Below, one piece after another: positions 1 through 9,458 of a stretch of 64,000 nt of DNA (its first letter is position 1; every line of letters begins with the position of its first letter). The notes under the pieces are model-generated. The model searched no databases. It was not told where the DNA came from and saw only the letters and a program-made list of their open reading frames with translations. Where the stretch lies: contig NZ_JAAFKD010000016.1 in assembly GCF_013299165.1 (NCBI RefSeq), forward strand, positions 103,852 to 167,851. Direction: 5' to 3'. Source of the stretch: Microcoleus sp. bin38.metabat.b11b12b14.051. GTDB lineage: Bacteria > Cyanobacteriota > Cyanobacteriia > Cyanobacteriales > Microcoleaceae. A program made the position numbers and the translations under genes.

Positions 1-1383
1 TTCCCTGGCAAACAATCTGTTATTTTTATGGGAGTCTGAATCTATATCTTCCCAATAAGTGACATCCATCCAAGTTCGGCACAGCAATTGGGCCGCACTA
101 TATCCCAAAATATTGCAGAATTTTTGGTTAACTCGCAAATAGCGCCCATTTTTGTCACAGTGGGTAATGCCGACTGCTGCTTGTTCGACAGTTGCGCGAA
201 AGCGTTCTTCACTATCTCTGAGTGCTGCTTCTGCTTTTTTGCGATCGGTAATCTCGCGCTGCACGCCAAAATGCCCGACGATTCTGCGGTGGGAATCGTA
301 AATGCAAATATAGTCGCCTTCCACCCAAATTTGAGTACCATCAAACTTGCGATTGTCACATTCGATATGACTTCTGCCAGCATCAAACAATTGTTTGATG
401 ATCTCTCTAGCACCAGCCAAGTTGTGGCCTAAGAAAGAGTTAAGCGTCAGACTACTTAACTCTTCCCTAGTAGTTCCATATTGAGCTACAAAAGCATCGT
501 TTGCCTTCGTCACCCGCCCGTTAGCAAATACATAATCTAAGACTTGTTCTTTGTCAACTGTATCGTCCCAGCGCAGGGGTTCGTCCAGCATCATAAAGAA
601 AAAACCATCTAAAGATTGAGAAAAAAACAATTCTAGCTGTTGCTGGCTTTCCCGCAAAAATTCTTCGGTGCGCCAGCGATCGATAATTTCTTCCCGCAAT
701 TGTTGGTTAGCTATTCTTAAATCTTCACTACGCTTTTGATATTTTATTTCAAGTTCATTTTTCAGCCGTCGCAGCGCGAATTCAGCCTGTTTTTTTTCGC
801 TAATATCTTGAGTAACTACCATGCCAGCAAAAATTTGTTCTCGGTCGTTTTTGAGCGGAGAAATTGTTGTTGAATAAAATCTGTCGCGGTATTTGTATTC
901 AAAATTATTCTCTTCTCCTGCTAAAGCTGCGCGATATTTCGCCTCAAAAAGTTCTAAATCTTCTGGTGGCGATACTTCCCACAATGTTTTGCCTTCCAAC
1001 AGTTCTTTGGACAAACCAACTACTGCCAAACCTTTACCGTCAGCCAGAGTATAACGCAAATCGCGATCGAACAAAAACACCGAACCATTCGGATAGTGTT
1101 TGATAATAGTTCGGTACATTTCCTGGCTTTTTTCCAGAGACGCGATTAACTGAGTTCGATCGTCTGCGTGCTCCAATTCAGTTGTGGAACCCGAGGAGTC
1201 AGCATTCTCCACTGCTTTGAGTTGTGCTGCTAATTTCCGGCACAATTCTCTCTGCTGTTGCAAATCCTCTTCGAGTTGCCGAATTTTTGCGCTTTGCTCT
1301 GCGACTAATGCTTCGCAGCTTTCGAGAGGTCGATTCTCTACGGGATAGCTACGCCGCGCGTACTCTGTGGGATCAATACACAT
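1..1383 (-). CDS. Multi-PAS sensory protein (C-terminus beyond window)
   Basis: The reverse strand stays open from an ATG at 1383 to the window edge, giving at least 461 residues. The N-terminus is a Gln/Glu-rich coiled coil (about residues 20-70). Three PAS-like modules follow, near residues 75-200 (FLFDRDLRYTLADG), 245-375 and 380 onward (ERFRATVEQAAVGI). The PAC end of the second reads HFGVQREITDRKKAEAAL, typical of cyanobacterial sensor kinases. The output domain (histidine kinase or GGDEF) lies outside the window, so only a sensory role can be stated. No strong ribosome binding site precedes the ATG. The orientation is certain; the start is fairly sure. Confidence 0.85.
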   Translation of the reverse strand, partial: MCIDPTEYARRSYPVENRPLESCEALVAEQSAKIRQLEEDLQQQRELCRKLAAQLKAVENADSSGSTTELEHADDRTQLIASLEKSQEMYRTIIKHYPNGSVFLFDRDLRYTLADGKGLAVVGLSKELLEGKTLWEVSPPEDLELFEAKYRAALAGEENNFEYKYRDRFYSTTISPLKNDREQIFAGMVVTQDISEKKQAEFALRRLKNELEIKYQKRSEDLRIANQQLREEIIDRWRTEEFLRESQQQLELFFSQSLDGFFFMMLDEPLRWDDTVDKEQVLDYVFANGRVTKANDAFVAQYGTTREELSSLTLNSFLGHNLAGAREIIKQLFDAGRSHIECDNRKFDGTQIWVEGDYICIYDSHRRIVGHFGVQREITDRKKAEAALRDSEERFRATVEQAAVGITHCDKNGRYLRVNQKFCNILGYSAAQLLCRTWMDVTYWEDIDSDSHKNNRLFARE

Positions 1384-1701
1384 ATAGCAATTCTCACGCT
1401 TTGTGAGGTACAGATTGGTAATTGGTAATTGGGAATGGGTAATTGGTAATTGGGAATTGGCGAGACAACTGGCGAGTATCTCACGAAAATTTAGAACGGC
1501 TGTAGTGACTCTTTGTTTTGCAGTTGGGGACTTAACTTTTGTCCAGCTTAGCATTAATACGACTAGCGCCCAAAAAATGTTTGAGGCGCTACTTATAGCG
1601 GTACGCACTGCAAACCCTAAATAATTAGGTTATGAGTCCAATACTGTGATTACTTTCTTTCTTCCCTCTTCCTTCTTCCGACTTCCATCGGACTTCTTCC
1701 T
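1384..1701. repeat. Spacer with heptamer tandem repeat
   Basis: The gap between the sensor start and the pepP stop contains a short array based on attggtaattggg (about 1411-1460), one of the short tandem repeat types found throughout the window. I see no gene. The stretch before pepP is pyrimidine-rich (ttcttccctcttccttcttcc). Confidence 0.6.
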
Positions 1702-2991
1702 TCATTTGGGAACGCCCGCCGTCAAGACTTCGTGACTGTCAACAGTCACCAAAACATCATCTTCAATTCTCACACCAATACCGCGCCATTTTTCAGGAAC
1801 CTCCGGCTGTCCTTCAACAGGTTTAATATAAGGAGAAATATAAATCCCTGGTTCCACTGTCAGCACTTGTCCCGCCTGCAAAAGTTGCGGATTTTCGCCG
1901 TATTGGTAAACACCGACATCGTGCACGTCCAATCCCAGCCAGTGACCAGTACGGTGCATATAAAACGGCTTGTATTTCTCCTCTTTAATTATCTCTTCTA
2001 TGTCGCCCACCAAAAGTTTTAAATCCATTAAACCTTCCACCAAAACGCGCACTGCTGTTTCGTGAATTTTGCTGTAAGGATTTCCCGGATATACTTGACT
2101 GATTGCCTGCAACTGTGCTTGCAAAACTAAGTCGTAAATTATCTTTTGTTCGGTGGTGAATTTGCCGCTGACGGGAAAGGTGCGAGTAATATCGGCGTTG
2201 TAGTAGTCGCAAGCACAACCTGCATCTATTAGCAGCAAATCGTTTTCCTGCATTTGGCGGTTGTTTTCGATGTAGTGGAGGACGCAGGAATTGTTACCGG
2301 ATGCCACAATTGAAGGATAAGCGGGAGTGCCGCCATTCATGCCAAAAATATGTTCGATTTCTGCTTGAATTTCGTATTCGTACTTGCCTGGTTTGGCAAA
2401 TTCTCGGGCGCGGTTGTGGGCGACAACTGAGATATTAGCGGCTTTACGCATTAAGGCTAATTCTGTTTCGCTTTTTACCAGCCGCATCGGGTGTAAAATG
2501 ATGTTGGAATCTTCGATCGCTGTGGGGCCTGTACCGCGTTTGGGGTAGGTGCGGATCAAGCTTTGCCAGTGATTGAGCACTGTTTGGTCGAAATTACGAT
2601 CGCGCCCGAAGTGATAATATATGCGATCGGCTTTTTCTAAATATTTGGGCAATTTTTCCGCAAGTTCGGCGATGGGAAACGCTTCAGCAGCGCCGTACAA
2701 CTCTTTAGCGCCTTCAACTCCAGCGCGATAACCGTGCCAAGTTTCTTTTTCCAAGTCTTTTGGCTGCACAAACAGAACAAATTTGTGTTCTTCGTGGTGG
2801 GGGGCGAGCACTGCTACGGCCTGGGCTTCGTTGAAACCAGTTAAGTAGAAAAAATCGCTATCTTGTCGGTAGGCGTATTCAACATCGTTGTGCATGACGG
2901 CTGCGGGCGCACTGCGAAATATCGCCGTCCCGCTGCCAATTTTTGCCATTAACTGTTCGCGCCTTTGCCGGTATTCGCTGGGGTGAGTCAT
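1702..2991 (-). CDS. pepP: Xaa-Pro aminopeptidase (aminopeptidase P)
   Basis: The 429-residue protein removes an N-terminal residue that precedes proline, using a two-metal centre in the cytoplasm. The N-terminal half is the aminopeptidase P N-domain (EYRQRREQLMAKIG). The C-terminal half is the pita-bread metallopeptidase fold with the expected ligands: LLIDAGCACDYYNADITRTF (two Asp), HRTGHWLGLDVHDVG (His), VEPGIYI (Glu) and VRIEDDVLV (Glu). Length and motif order match the family. It stands alone, with a tandem repeat just upstream of its ATG. Confidence 0.93.
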   Translation of the reverse strand: MTHPSEYRQRREQLMAKIGSGTAIFRSAPAAVMHNDVEYAYRQDSDFFYLTGFNEAQAVAVLAPHHEEHKFVLFVQPKDLEKETWHGYRAGVEGAKELYGAAEAFPIAELAEKLPKYLEKADRIYYHFGRDRNFDQTVLNHWQSLIRTYPKRGTGPTAIEDSNIILHPMRLVKSETELALMRKAANISVVAHNRAREFAKPGKYEYEIQAEIEHIFGMNGGTPAYPSIVASGNNSCVLHYIENNRQMQENDLLLIDAGCACDYYNADITRTFPVSGKFTTEQKIIYDLVLQAQLQAISQVYPGNPYSKIHETAVRVLVEGLMDLKLLVGDIEEIIKEEKYKPFYMHRTGHWLGLDVHDVGVYQYGENPQLLQAGQVLTVEPGIYISPYIKPVEGQPEVPEKWRGIGVRIEDDVLVTVDSHEVLTAGVPK

Positions 2992-2994
2992 TCG

Positions 2995-3024
2995 ATTTTA
3001 GATTTTAGATTTTAGATTTTAGAT
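2995..3024. repeat. attttag heptamer tandem repeat
   Basis: Four consecutive copies of the unit gattttag/attttag lie just upstream of pepP. The same array recurs near 12100, 24035, 52595 and 55525. Confidence 0.8.
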
Positions 3025-3063
3025 TGCACCTACAGAAGAAGTATGGTGCGCGGTTAACTAACC

Positions 3064-3131
3064 GTAGGGTGCGTCAGGGGGGATAATTTTTGAGCAGGCT
3101 GTCAAAATATTGAACCCCTGACGCACCCTAC
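3064..3131. repeat. Palindromic repeat, gtagggtgcgtcagggg family
   Basis: The 17-nt arm at 3064-3080 has an exact reverse complement at 3115-3131, with a 34-nt loop. A second, slightly degenerate copy lies at 29441-29505, so this is a dispersed palindromic element. Confidence 0.8.
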
Positions 3132-3182
3132 AATAATTGCAATAACTCGATCGCCATTTTAAGCTTATTCGAGCCAATTTAC

Positions 3183-4516
3183 CGGAAAGTTGGGTCTAAA
3201 GCCCCGTCCTTCGCTTGACGGCTGGATTTTTCAGCAAATTGACGGTCGCTAGGAATAGCGTACAATTAAACAGGAGGATCAAACAAGTGTTTAATTTAAC
3301 CTACGAGTTCAAACTGAAACCAACCACCAAACAAGCAGCAATCTTTGAAGATTGGCTCGAACTTTGCCGTCGCGTGTATAACTACGCACTGGCAGAGCGC
3401 AAGCATTGGTTTCAGTCTCGTAGTTGTCAAATTAACGCTTGTTCTATCCGTTCCGAGTTCATCATTCCAGCAGAGGCAAAGCGACCAACTTATGCAATTC
3501 AGTGCAATGCGTTAACAGCGTATAGAAAAACGAGCATCGACTTACAGCAAGTGCAGTCACAAGTGTTACAACAAACACTAAAAAGGCTAGAAAAAGCTTT
3601 TGTCAGTATGTGGGAACAAAATCATGGTTTTCCTAGGTTTAAAAAAGCTGGGAAAATGCGTTCTTTTGTGTTTCCACAATTGGCTGCTAGTCCACTCCAA
3701 GGCCAAGCAATAAAACTCCCGAAAATTGGCTTAGTTAAGTTCCGAAAATCGCGCCCAATTCCAGATGGTGCAAAGATTAAGCAAGCAAGAGTAGTCCGTA
3801 AAAATAGCGGTTGGTATGTGCTGTTGAGCCTGCAATGGGACGTATCCGTTCCGAGTGCGATGCCTCATGGTGAAGGACTGGGCATTGATGTTGGTTTAAC
3901 CAATTTCATGGCAACTTCGGACGGGCTGTTAGTCAAGCGCCAACGATTTTTCATTGACGCGCAACGCCAGCTTAAATTGCTGCAACAGCGTGTCAGTAGA
4001 AAAAAAACTGGATCGAATAACTGGAAAAAAGCTCAGAAACAAGTTGCCAAGCTGCACGAATACATCGCTAACAGCCGGAAAGACTGGCACTGGAAATTAG
4101 CACACCAGCTTGCGGGAAATGCAGGCATGATTTTTGTCGAAGACTTGAACTTAATCGGGTTGTCTAGAGGAATGTTAGGCAAACATTGCTTAGACGCCGG
4201 CTGGGGTCAATTTTTGGCAATACTAGAACAAGCTTGCTTTAAACATGGCGTGTACTTTCAAAAAGTGGACGCAATAAAAACCAGTCAAATTTGCCCTAAT
4301 TGCGGTGTTGAAACAGGTAAAAAAGAGTTATCCGAGCGTACTCATGTTTGTTCCAATTGTGGCTATACAACGGATAGAGACGTTGCAGCAGCACAAGTAG
4401 TCTTAATGAGAGGGCTTGCAGCCGTAGGGCATACGGTGAAGATGCTTGGTGAGGGTAAATTCATTGGAATCCCTGCGAACCAAGAATCCTCTCGGCTTTA
4501 GCAAGGGGAGTGTCAC
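3183..4516 (+). mobile_element. IS-A: IS200/IS605-superfamily (IS1341-type) element without tnpA
   Basis: The left end starts after tttac (3178-3182), a typical IS605-type target, with cggaaagttgggtctaaagc. The right end finishes near gtgtca(c) at 4510-4516. Both ends match those of IS-B (20678-22047, inverted), which defines the borders within one base. The only gene inside is tnpB; no Y1 transposase is present, so movement would need one in trans. In this family the tnpB 3' end and right end encode the guide-bearing omega RNA; that is inferred here. Confidence 0.85.
3287..4501 (+). CDS. tnpB: TnpB RNA-guided nuclease (IS605 OrfB)
   Basis: I chose the GTG at 3287 because AGGAGG lies at 3272-3277 and homology starts at FNLTYEFKLKPTTKQ; this gives 404 residues. 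RuvC catalytic residues look intact: Asp in GLGIDVGLTNF, Glu in FVEDLNLIGLS and Asp in YTTDRDVAAAQ. The zinc ribbon is present (CPNCG and CSNCG). TnpB proteins of this family are omega-RNA-guided DNA nucleases that help retain the element. The gene runs to within 20 bases of the element's right end, as expected when the omega RNA overlaps the 3' end. Confidence 0.92.
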   Translation: MFNLTYEFKLKPTTKQAAIFEDWLELCRRVYNYALAERKHWFQSRSCQINACSIRSEFIIPAEAKRPTYAIQCNALTAYRKTSIDLQQVQSQVLQQTLKRLEKAFVSMWEQNHGFPRFKKAGKMRSFVFPQLAASPLQGQAIKLPKIGLVKFRKSRPIPDGAKIKQARVVRKNSGWYVLLSLQWDVSVPSAMPHGEGLGIDVGLTNFMATSDGLLVKRQRFFIDAQRQLKLLQQRVSRKKTGSNNWKKAQKQVAKLHEYIANSRKDWHWKLAHQLAGNAGMIFVEDLNLIGLSRGMLGKHCLDAGWGQFLAILEQACFKHGVYFQKVDAIKTSQICPNCGVETGKKELSERTHVCSNCGYTTDRDVAAAQVVLMRGLAAVGHTVKMLGEGKFIGIPANQESSRL

Positions 4517-4895
4517 AGGTATAGTCAACCAGCTTTGACAAAGATGAGTTGCGATCGACCAAAGTCCATCTCGGATCGAAATTCGACCAATTTTCGCCAT
4601 CTTGGCTAACTCGGACAGTTCTAAACTCTCGCAGTCGGCAATTAACTTCCATCTGCGCCTGCATTTTCTCGTTACTAAATTGCTGAGTTCCTAAAACAGT
4701 TCTCACAGCATAAGAGGGAGCACCGGGAAAATTAGATTTACTTGATTTAACGCTGCTGGGGTCGATGCAAATATCTACAAAGCATCTTAATTTTTCGGCG
4801 CTGGCGCTCAAAGTATTGACGTAGACAAAAATCAAACTCGCTATAAAAAAGCTTGAGAAATTCTTAATTTTATGTATGGAAAATCGAGTTTTCAT
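4461..4895 (-). CDS. Small secreted protein, 3' end altered by IS-A
   Basis: The ATG at 4895 (MKTRFSIHKIKNF) begins a protein with a signal peptide (SSFFIASLIFVYVNTLSASA) and about 95 mature residues with paired cysteines. No family recognised. The last roughly 14 residues, starting near TPLAKAERIL, are encoded inside IS-A, so the native end was replaced. If IS-A is removed just after gtgtca, the frame reads Trp then TAA, so the insertion may sit on the old stop codon. An in-frame upstream ATG at 4940 would put the signal peptide internal, so it is less likely. Confidence 0.6.
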   Translation of the reverse strand: MKTRFSIHKIKNFSSFFIASLIFVYVNTLSASAEKLRCFVDICIDPSSVKSSKSNFPGAPSYAVRTVLGTQQFSNEKMQAQMEVNCRLREFRTVRVSQDGENWSNFDPRWTLVDRNSSLSKLVDYTCDTPLAKAERILGSQGFQ

Positions 4896-4943
4896 CTGCG
4901 TTAATTTGCGTTCATCTGCGGTTGCTCTCTCAAAAATCAAATC

Positions 4944-5062
4944 GGCGGTTGAAACCGCTTCTACACAGACAAAACCCGCTGTAAGGCGGGTTGAATTTCT
5001 TCAGTCCGCGGAGGCGGACTTCGTTTGTGTAGTCGCGAATTCTATTCGCCCTGAATATTCGC
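4944..5062. repeat. Modular interspersed palindromic repeat
   Basis: This stretch contains ggcggttgaaaccgc, tctacacaga, acccgctgtaaggcgggt and tccgcggaggcgga modules. The same modules recur at 29058-29340, 35125-35600 and 37610-37705. It lies downstream of ftsH. Confidence 0.75.
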
Positions 5063-5085
5063 TGAATATTCAGAATATTAGCTTT

Positions 5086-6972
5086 TTAAAGCTGAGGAAC
5101 GTATTGTTCTTTTTCAGGAACAAAAGTATATTCAGAGACGATCAGGCGCAACTCTTCACCGTCGATGGTTTCTTTTTCGATCAGCAAATCGACTAAACGA
5201 TCGATCACGGTGCGATTGTCACGAATAATTTGGCGCGCTTCGTCGTAGCAACGATCGACAATCGATCGAACTTGTCCGTCAATGCGAGAGGCGATTTCTT
5301 CGGAATATTCCGATCGCGCCGTGTAGTCGCGGCCGAGGAAAATCTCGCTTTGTTGAGCTTCCAGGGCGATCGGGCCCAAGGTAGACATCCCGTAGCGAGT
5401 CACCATTTGGCGCGCCATGCCGCTGACTTGCTGCAAGTCGTTGCCGGCACCGGTGGTTACTTCAGCGTCGCCGAAAACTACTTCTTCGGCTGCGCGGCCG
5501 CCCAAAGCACCGCTAATCCGGGCTAAGATTTGCGATCTTGAAATCAAACCTTGGTCTTCGCTGGGCATGAACCAGGTCAAGCCGCGGGCTTGTCCGCGAG
5601 GAACTAAGGTAACTTTTTGGACAGGATCGTGGGCTTGAATGACTGTACCGACGATCGCGTGACCGATTTCGTGGTAAGCAATCAAGCGTTTGCTCTTGCT
5701 GTCCACCAGTGGTGTGCCTTCCATACCTGCAACGACGCGATCGACTGCATCGTCAATTTCCAGCATCGTAATCGCTTCTTTGCGGCGTCTGGCTGTTAAA
5801 ATCGCAGCTTCGTTGAGCAAGTTAGCCAAATCTGCACCTGTAAAACCGGGAGTGCGGCGGGCGATCGCATCCAAAGAAATATCAGCACCCAATTTCTTGT
5901 TGCGCGCGTGAACTTCGAGAATTTCCAACCTGCCCTTGATATCCGGCGTATCTACGCTAACTTGGCGGTCAAAACGACCCGGACGCAGCAAAGCCGAGTC
6001 GAGCACGTCAGGGCGGTTTGTAGCAGCAATGATGATGATGCCAGTATTGCCCTCAAAACCGTCCATTTCCGTCAGCAACTGGTTCAGGGTTTGTTCCCGT
6101 TCGTCGTTACCGCCACCGATGCCGGCGCCGCGCTGGCGACCCACTGCATCGATTTCATCGATAAAAATGATACATGGAGCATTTTCTTTAGCTTTCTTGA
6201 ACAAGTCGCGGACGCGGGATGCGCCGACACCGACGAACATTTCCACAAATTCTGAACCGGAGATGCTGAAGAAAGGCACGCCTGCTTCGCCTGCGATCGC
6301 TTTTGCCAGCATGGTTTTGCCAGTTCCGGGAGGGCCAACTAGCAGCACACCTTTGGGAATCTTCGCGCCGACTGCGGTGAAGCGTTCGGGTTTTTTGAGG
6401 AAAGTTACGACTTCGGCGAGTTCTTCTTTGGCTTCTTCGACGCCTGCTACGTCATCGAACAGTACGCCTGTTTTAGCTTCCATTTGAAAGCGTGCTTTGG
6501 ATTTGCCAAAATTCATGGCTTGACCTGGGCCCCCGGGCACGTTGCCGCCGCGGCGGAACAGGAAGAACAGCCCTCCTACTAACAGCAGGGGAAATACTAG
6601 ATTGCCTAAAACTCCCCAGATAGCGCCGTCGTTGCGGAGGGGGTGAGTGTCAAAGCTGATTTTGGAGTCTCTGAGTCTAGAAACGAGTTCAGGAGCATTA
6701 GACGGCAAGTCCACGCGCCACCGCTGCTCGTGATTGTCGAGTTCTGGATCTACGGCTAGGACGATCGCTGTGCGGCCTCCGTCGTACAAATCAACGCTGG
6801 TGACTCGATCGGCATTGAGGTAATCTAAGAATCTACCGTAGCTCAGGCGGGTGCTGGCGGTGTTCTTGCTCATTTCTGCGGGGGATGGGGCAAAGGCTCC
6901 CTGCCACAAGAAAAGGCCGATGACTAGGGCCGGTAAAGTCCAAAGTAGTATAGTTTGCCAAGAAATTTTCAT
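5086..6972 (-). CDS. ftsH: ATP-dependent zinc metalloprotease FtsH (FtsH2-type)
   Basis: The 628-residue membrane AAA protease degrades damaged membrane proteins. In cyanobacteria the FtsH2 type acts in thylakoids on photodamaged photosystem II D1. An N-terminal membrane helix, a lumenal segment with [18 protein letters not shown] and a second helix (residues 120-140) precede the AAA module. Walker A is GPPGTGKT (about 211), Walker B IIFIDEID, and the zinc site HEIGH (about 432). From memory the whole chain, including the ending [10 protein letters not shown], closely resembles the Synechocystis FtsH2 form; the assignment to FtsH2 rests on that recall. Confidence 0.95.
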   Translation of the reverse strand: MKISWQTILLWTLPALVIGLFLWQGAFAPSPAEMSKNTASTRLSYGRFLDYLNADRVTSVDLYDGGRTAIVLAVDPELDNHEQRWRVDLPSNAPELVSRLRDSKISFDTHPLRNDGAIWGVLGNLVFPLLLVGGLFFLFRRGGNVPGGPGQAMNFGKSKARFQMEAKTGVLFDDVAGVEEAKEELAEVVTFLKKPERFTAVGAKIPKGVLLVGPPGTGKTMLAKAIAGEAGVPFFSISGSEFVEMFVGVGASRVRDLFKKAKENAPCIIFIDEIDAVGRQRGAGIGGGNDEREQTLNQLLTEMDGFEGNTGIIIIAATNRPDVLDSALLRPGRFDRQVSVDTPDIKGRLEILEVHARNKKLGADISLDAIARRTPGFTGADLANLLNEAAILTARRRKEAITMLEIDDAVDRVVAGMEGTPLVDSKSKRLIAYHEIGHAIVGTVIQAHDPVQKVTLVPRGQARGLTWFMPSEDQGLISRSQILARISGALGGRAAEEVVFGDAEVTTGAGNDLQQVSGMARQMVTRYGMSTLGPIALEAQQSEIFLGRDYTARSEYSEEIASRIDGQVRSIVDRCYDEARQIIRDNRTVIDRLVDLLIEKETIDGEELRLIVSEYTFVPEKEQYVPQL

Positions 6973-7292
6973 AAACGCGGGTGCCTTGAATTGGGGACAG
7001 ATCGGGTAAGCTGGCGGTCTCGGAGTAGCGTGACAAAAGTTTACACTCAGAATCTTAACTAAATTTAACTTAACAATGCAACATCGAGCAAGATGCTGGC
7101 GATCGTCGATCGCGAGAAAAAGTTAGGTTAGTTACGGTAAGGGCGATCGTCCCGAATATAATGTTTGGTGCTGATTTCAATACCGATCTAGGTAGAGTAA
7201 AAAAATAGCCGCAAAACCCACTGTCTTTAAGCGCGGCAGTGTCCAGCGATAAGGCATGATAATGGTGAGGCTCAGTGAGGTAACACTTTTCA
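6973..7292. promoter_or_regulatory. Divergent promoter region ftsH / parM-like gene
   Basis: This 320-nt gap separates divergent genes and should hold both promoters. A TATAAT at 7157-7162 is a plausible -10 box toward the actin-like gene, with a weak ttacgg 19 nt upstream. gaggt at 7277-7281 is the likely ribosome binding site for that gene. No repeat array is present, unlike most gaps in this window. Confidence 0.4.
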
Positions 7293-8375
7293 ATGACAAC
7301 TAGACAGCTCGTTCCTAATTCGGCTATGCTGACGCAGCAGACTAAGATCGCTTCTCACAAATCGATTATTAGTGCTGATTTGGGTCGCACAGCAACAAAA
7401 GCTTGCGTGAGTCGCAACCCCAATAGCGTTGTATTCATCCCCGCCAACGTGGCTACTATGCCCGTAGAAAAAGTGCGGGGCGGCAGCTTTGAGTCAAAAG
7501 CAACAGACCCTCTGTTGGATATGTGGCTGGAGCACCAGGGTAAGGGTTACGCCATCGGCCAACTGGCTGCGGACTTTGGGGCTAATCTCGGCGGCGCTGA
7601 CCAGTCGAAAGTAGTGGATGCTTTGGTAAAGGTTTTTTCCTGTGCTGGATATTTCCAGATGAAGGGCGAAATGGCAGTAGTGCTGGGTTTGCCTTTTTAT
7701 TCGCAAGATCAGTTTGAGAAAGAAAAGGAAGAGATTATCAGCCAACTGCGCTCTCCCCACGTCGTGGTGTACCGCGGCGAGCGCTTGGAAATTGATATCC
7801 GCCACGTTTGGGTGATGCCGGAAGGATTCGGCAGCCTGATTTGGTGCGAGGCTCAAGACAACAAGGAGTTTACGCCGGAGTTGCCGGAACTGTCGGTGGC
7901 GGTTGTCGATATCGGACACCAAACTACCGATTTGTTAATGGTCGATCGTTTCCGGTTCGCCCGGGCGGCTTCTAAAAGCGATTCCTTCGCCATGAACAAA
8001 TTCTACGAACAAGTTGCCTCAAAAATTCCGGGGGCAGACCCTCAATCCCTGTCTTTACTGGAAGCGGTAAATAAACCGGAAGGTCAACGTTTCTACCGTC
8101 CCAGAGGAGCGACTAAGCCGACTAATTTAGATCCGATTATTAAAGATTTGCGGGAGGCTTTCGCTAACGAACTGTCCGAACGTTTGGTGCAGTGGCTGCC
8201 AGAACGAGTAACGGATGTAGTTCTGACTGGCGGTGGCGGCGAGTTTTTCTGGGAGGTTCTCCAACCTTTGCTCAAAGACGCCAATCTTAAGGCTCACTTG
8301 GCTCAGCCTTCTCGGAAAGCTAATACTTTGGGACAGTTTATTTATGCTGAGGCTCAGCTAGCCACGATAAAGTAA
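7293..8375 (+). CDS. ParM/StbA-like actin-family ATPase
   Basis: The 360-residue protein has the actin/Hsp70 nucleotide motifs in order: phosphate-1 ISADLGRTATKA (about 27-38), phosphate-2 VVDIGHQTTDLLMV (about 205-218) and adenosine loop VVLTGGGGEFFWEV (about 309). This is the ParM/StbA group, whose members form filaments, often to separate plasmid copies. It stands upstream of a small partner gene with a 20-nt gap, the arrangement of parM-parR. Nothing nearby suggests a plasmid, so a chromosomal filament with another role is possible. Start ATG 7293 has gaggt about 11 nt upstream. Confidence 0.85.
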   Translation: MTTRQLVPNSAMLTQQTKIASHKSIISADLGRTATKACVSRNPNSVVFIPANVATMPVEKVRGGSFESKATDPLLDMWLEHQGKGYAIGQLAADFGANLGGADQSKVVDALVKVFSCAGYFQMKGEMAVVLGLPFYSQDQFEKEKEEIISQLRSPHVVVYRGERLEIDIRHVWVMPEGFGSLIWCEAQDNKEFTPELPELSVAVVDIGHQTTDLLMVDRFRFARAASKSDSFAMNKFYEQVASKIPGADPQSLSLLEAVNKPEGQRFYRPRGATKPTNLDPIIKDLREAFANELSERLVQWLPERVTDVVLTGGGGEFFWEVLQPLLKDANLKAHLAQPSRKANTLGQFIYAEAQLATIK

Positions 8376-8395
8376 CGCATTAAGGCTTGAACCCT

Positions 8396-8926
8396 ATGGC
8401 ACTGTGGGCAAAAAATAAGGCAAATTTCTCGGTGGCGTTTACGGAAGATGCTGCGGATCAAACTTTGCTGGCCGCTATTGAAAAAGAGTTGGCTTTTACG
8501 AAGTATCAGACTTTCAGCAATCTCTGCAAGCAAGCTTTGTGGCAGTTTTTGTCTGTATCTGAGTCTGCTAGCTCTTCTGCTAGCTCTACAGATAGCTCTC
8601 AGCGGTTGGAAGAGCGTATTGCTGAACTTGCGGTCAGATTTGCTGAGTTCGAGCGCAATGTTTCTGCTGAGGAATTAAGCCGTTTGGAGGGACTGGAACA
8701 TCACCTGAGTCAATTGGGCGCGCAGTTGGAGCGGTTGCAGGGGAGTGTTGACAGTAAGTTTGCTCAAGTTTCTTTTGCCCGAGTTTCAAAAGTAGTAGAG
8801 CCTGACCCGATTGAGTCAGAGTCTGTGGTGGATGATAATGTAGTTTCTGATGCTGAGGTTGCTCCTCGTCGGGAGTCCGATCCTTTGTTGGAGCGTTTAA
8901 GTTCTTTGTTGCCGCAAGATTTCTAG
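8396..8926 (+). CDS. Small partner of ParM-like protein (ParR-like candidate)
   Basis: The ATG at 8396 is preferred (aagg at 8382-8385); a TTG at 8387 would add three residues. The 176-residue chain starts with a region that could be a ribbon-helix-helix unit (ANFSVAFTEDAADQTLLAAIEKEL), followed by a Ser-rich linker, a coiled coil (about 65-125) and an acidic tail ending in LLERLSSLLPQDF. ParR adaptors also pair an N-terminal RHH DNA-binding unit with a C-terminal filament-binding tail, so this may be the adaptor. No sequence identity to ParR is claimed. Confidence 0.7.
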   Translation: MALWAKNKANFSVAFTEDAADQTLLAAIEKELAFTKYQTFSNLCKQALWQFLSVSESASSSASSTDSSQRLEERIAELAVRFAEFERNVSAEELSRLEGLEHHLSQLGAQLERLQGSVDSKFAQVSFARVSKVVEPDPIESESVVDDNVVSDAEVAPRRESDPLLERLSSLLPQDF

Positions 8927-8967
8927 AATGAGGTAGACCAAGGTTAAAAAGCCTTGACATATGATGT

Positions 8968-9045
8968 TAGTAGCCCGCTGTTGGCAGCAGCTACTAAATA
9001 AATAAATAAAGCGATCGCTCTTTTGAAAAAAAGGGCGATCGCTTT
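8968..9045. terminator. Two hairpins after the parM-like operon
   Basis: The first hairpin (8968-8996) pairs tagtagc with gctacta around a gctg/cagc core. The second pairs aaagcgatcgctcttt (9008-9023) with aaagggcgatcgcttt (9030-9045) and contains HIP1 octamers. The T-tract after it is weak, so termination is probable rather than certain. Confidence 0.5.
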
Positions 9046-9059
9046 GTTATTGGTCAAAC

Positions 9060-9458
9060 AGGTCATTGTTAACAGTTGACAGTTGACAGCTTGCCCCGAG
9101 CGAAGTCGAGGGGTTGACAGTTGACAGCGAAGTTTTTAGGCAGGGGATTTAAGCCCCTGCCTAAAAACAATCCACCTAAAGGTGGGGGCTTGAATCCCCT
9201 GTGATGACGGTCATTGGTCATTGGTCATCTCGCCCGCTCGCGAAGCCGAAGGGTGGTCATTGGTCATTAGTCATTGGTCATTGGTCATTGGTCATTGGTC
9301 ATTAGTCATTGGTCATTAGTCATTGGTCATTGGTCATTAGTCTGTCAACTGAATGAACTGTCAACTGTCAACTGTCAACTGAATGAACTGTCAACCCCTC
9401 GACTCCGCTCGGGGCAAGCTGTCAACTGTCAACTGTCAACTGAATGAACTGTCAACTG
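9060..9458. repeat. Dense short tandem repeat block
   Basis: About 400 nt consist of heptamer arrays (ggtcatt, tgacagt, actgtca) interrupted by palindromic inserts such as gccccgagcgaagtcgagggg and a hairpin built on aggggatttaagcccctgcc (9139-9202). The array continues into the 3' end of the next gene. Confidence 0.9.

Noticed and set aside
42..413. 123-codon reverse ORF at the window start
   Set aside because: Out of frame with the PAS sensor on the same strand, which has PAS and PAC motifs.
9060..9458. CRISPR array
   Set aside because: Repeats are 7-mers without spacers of uniform length and no cas genes are present.
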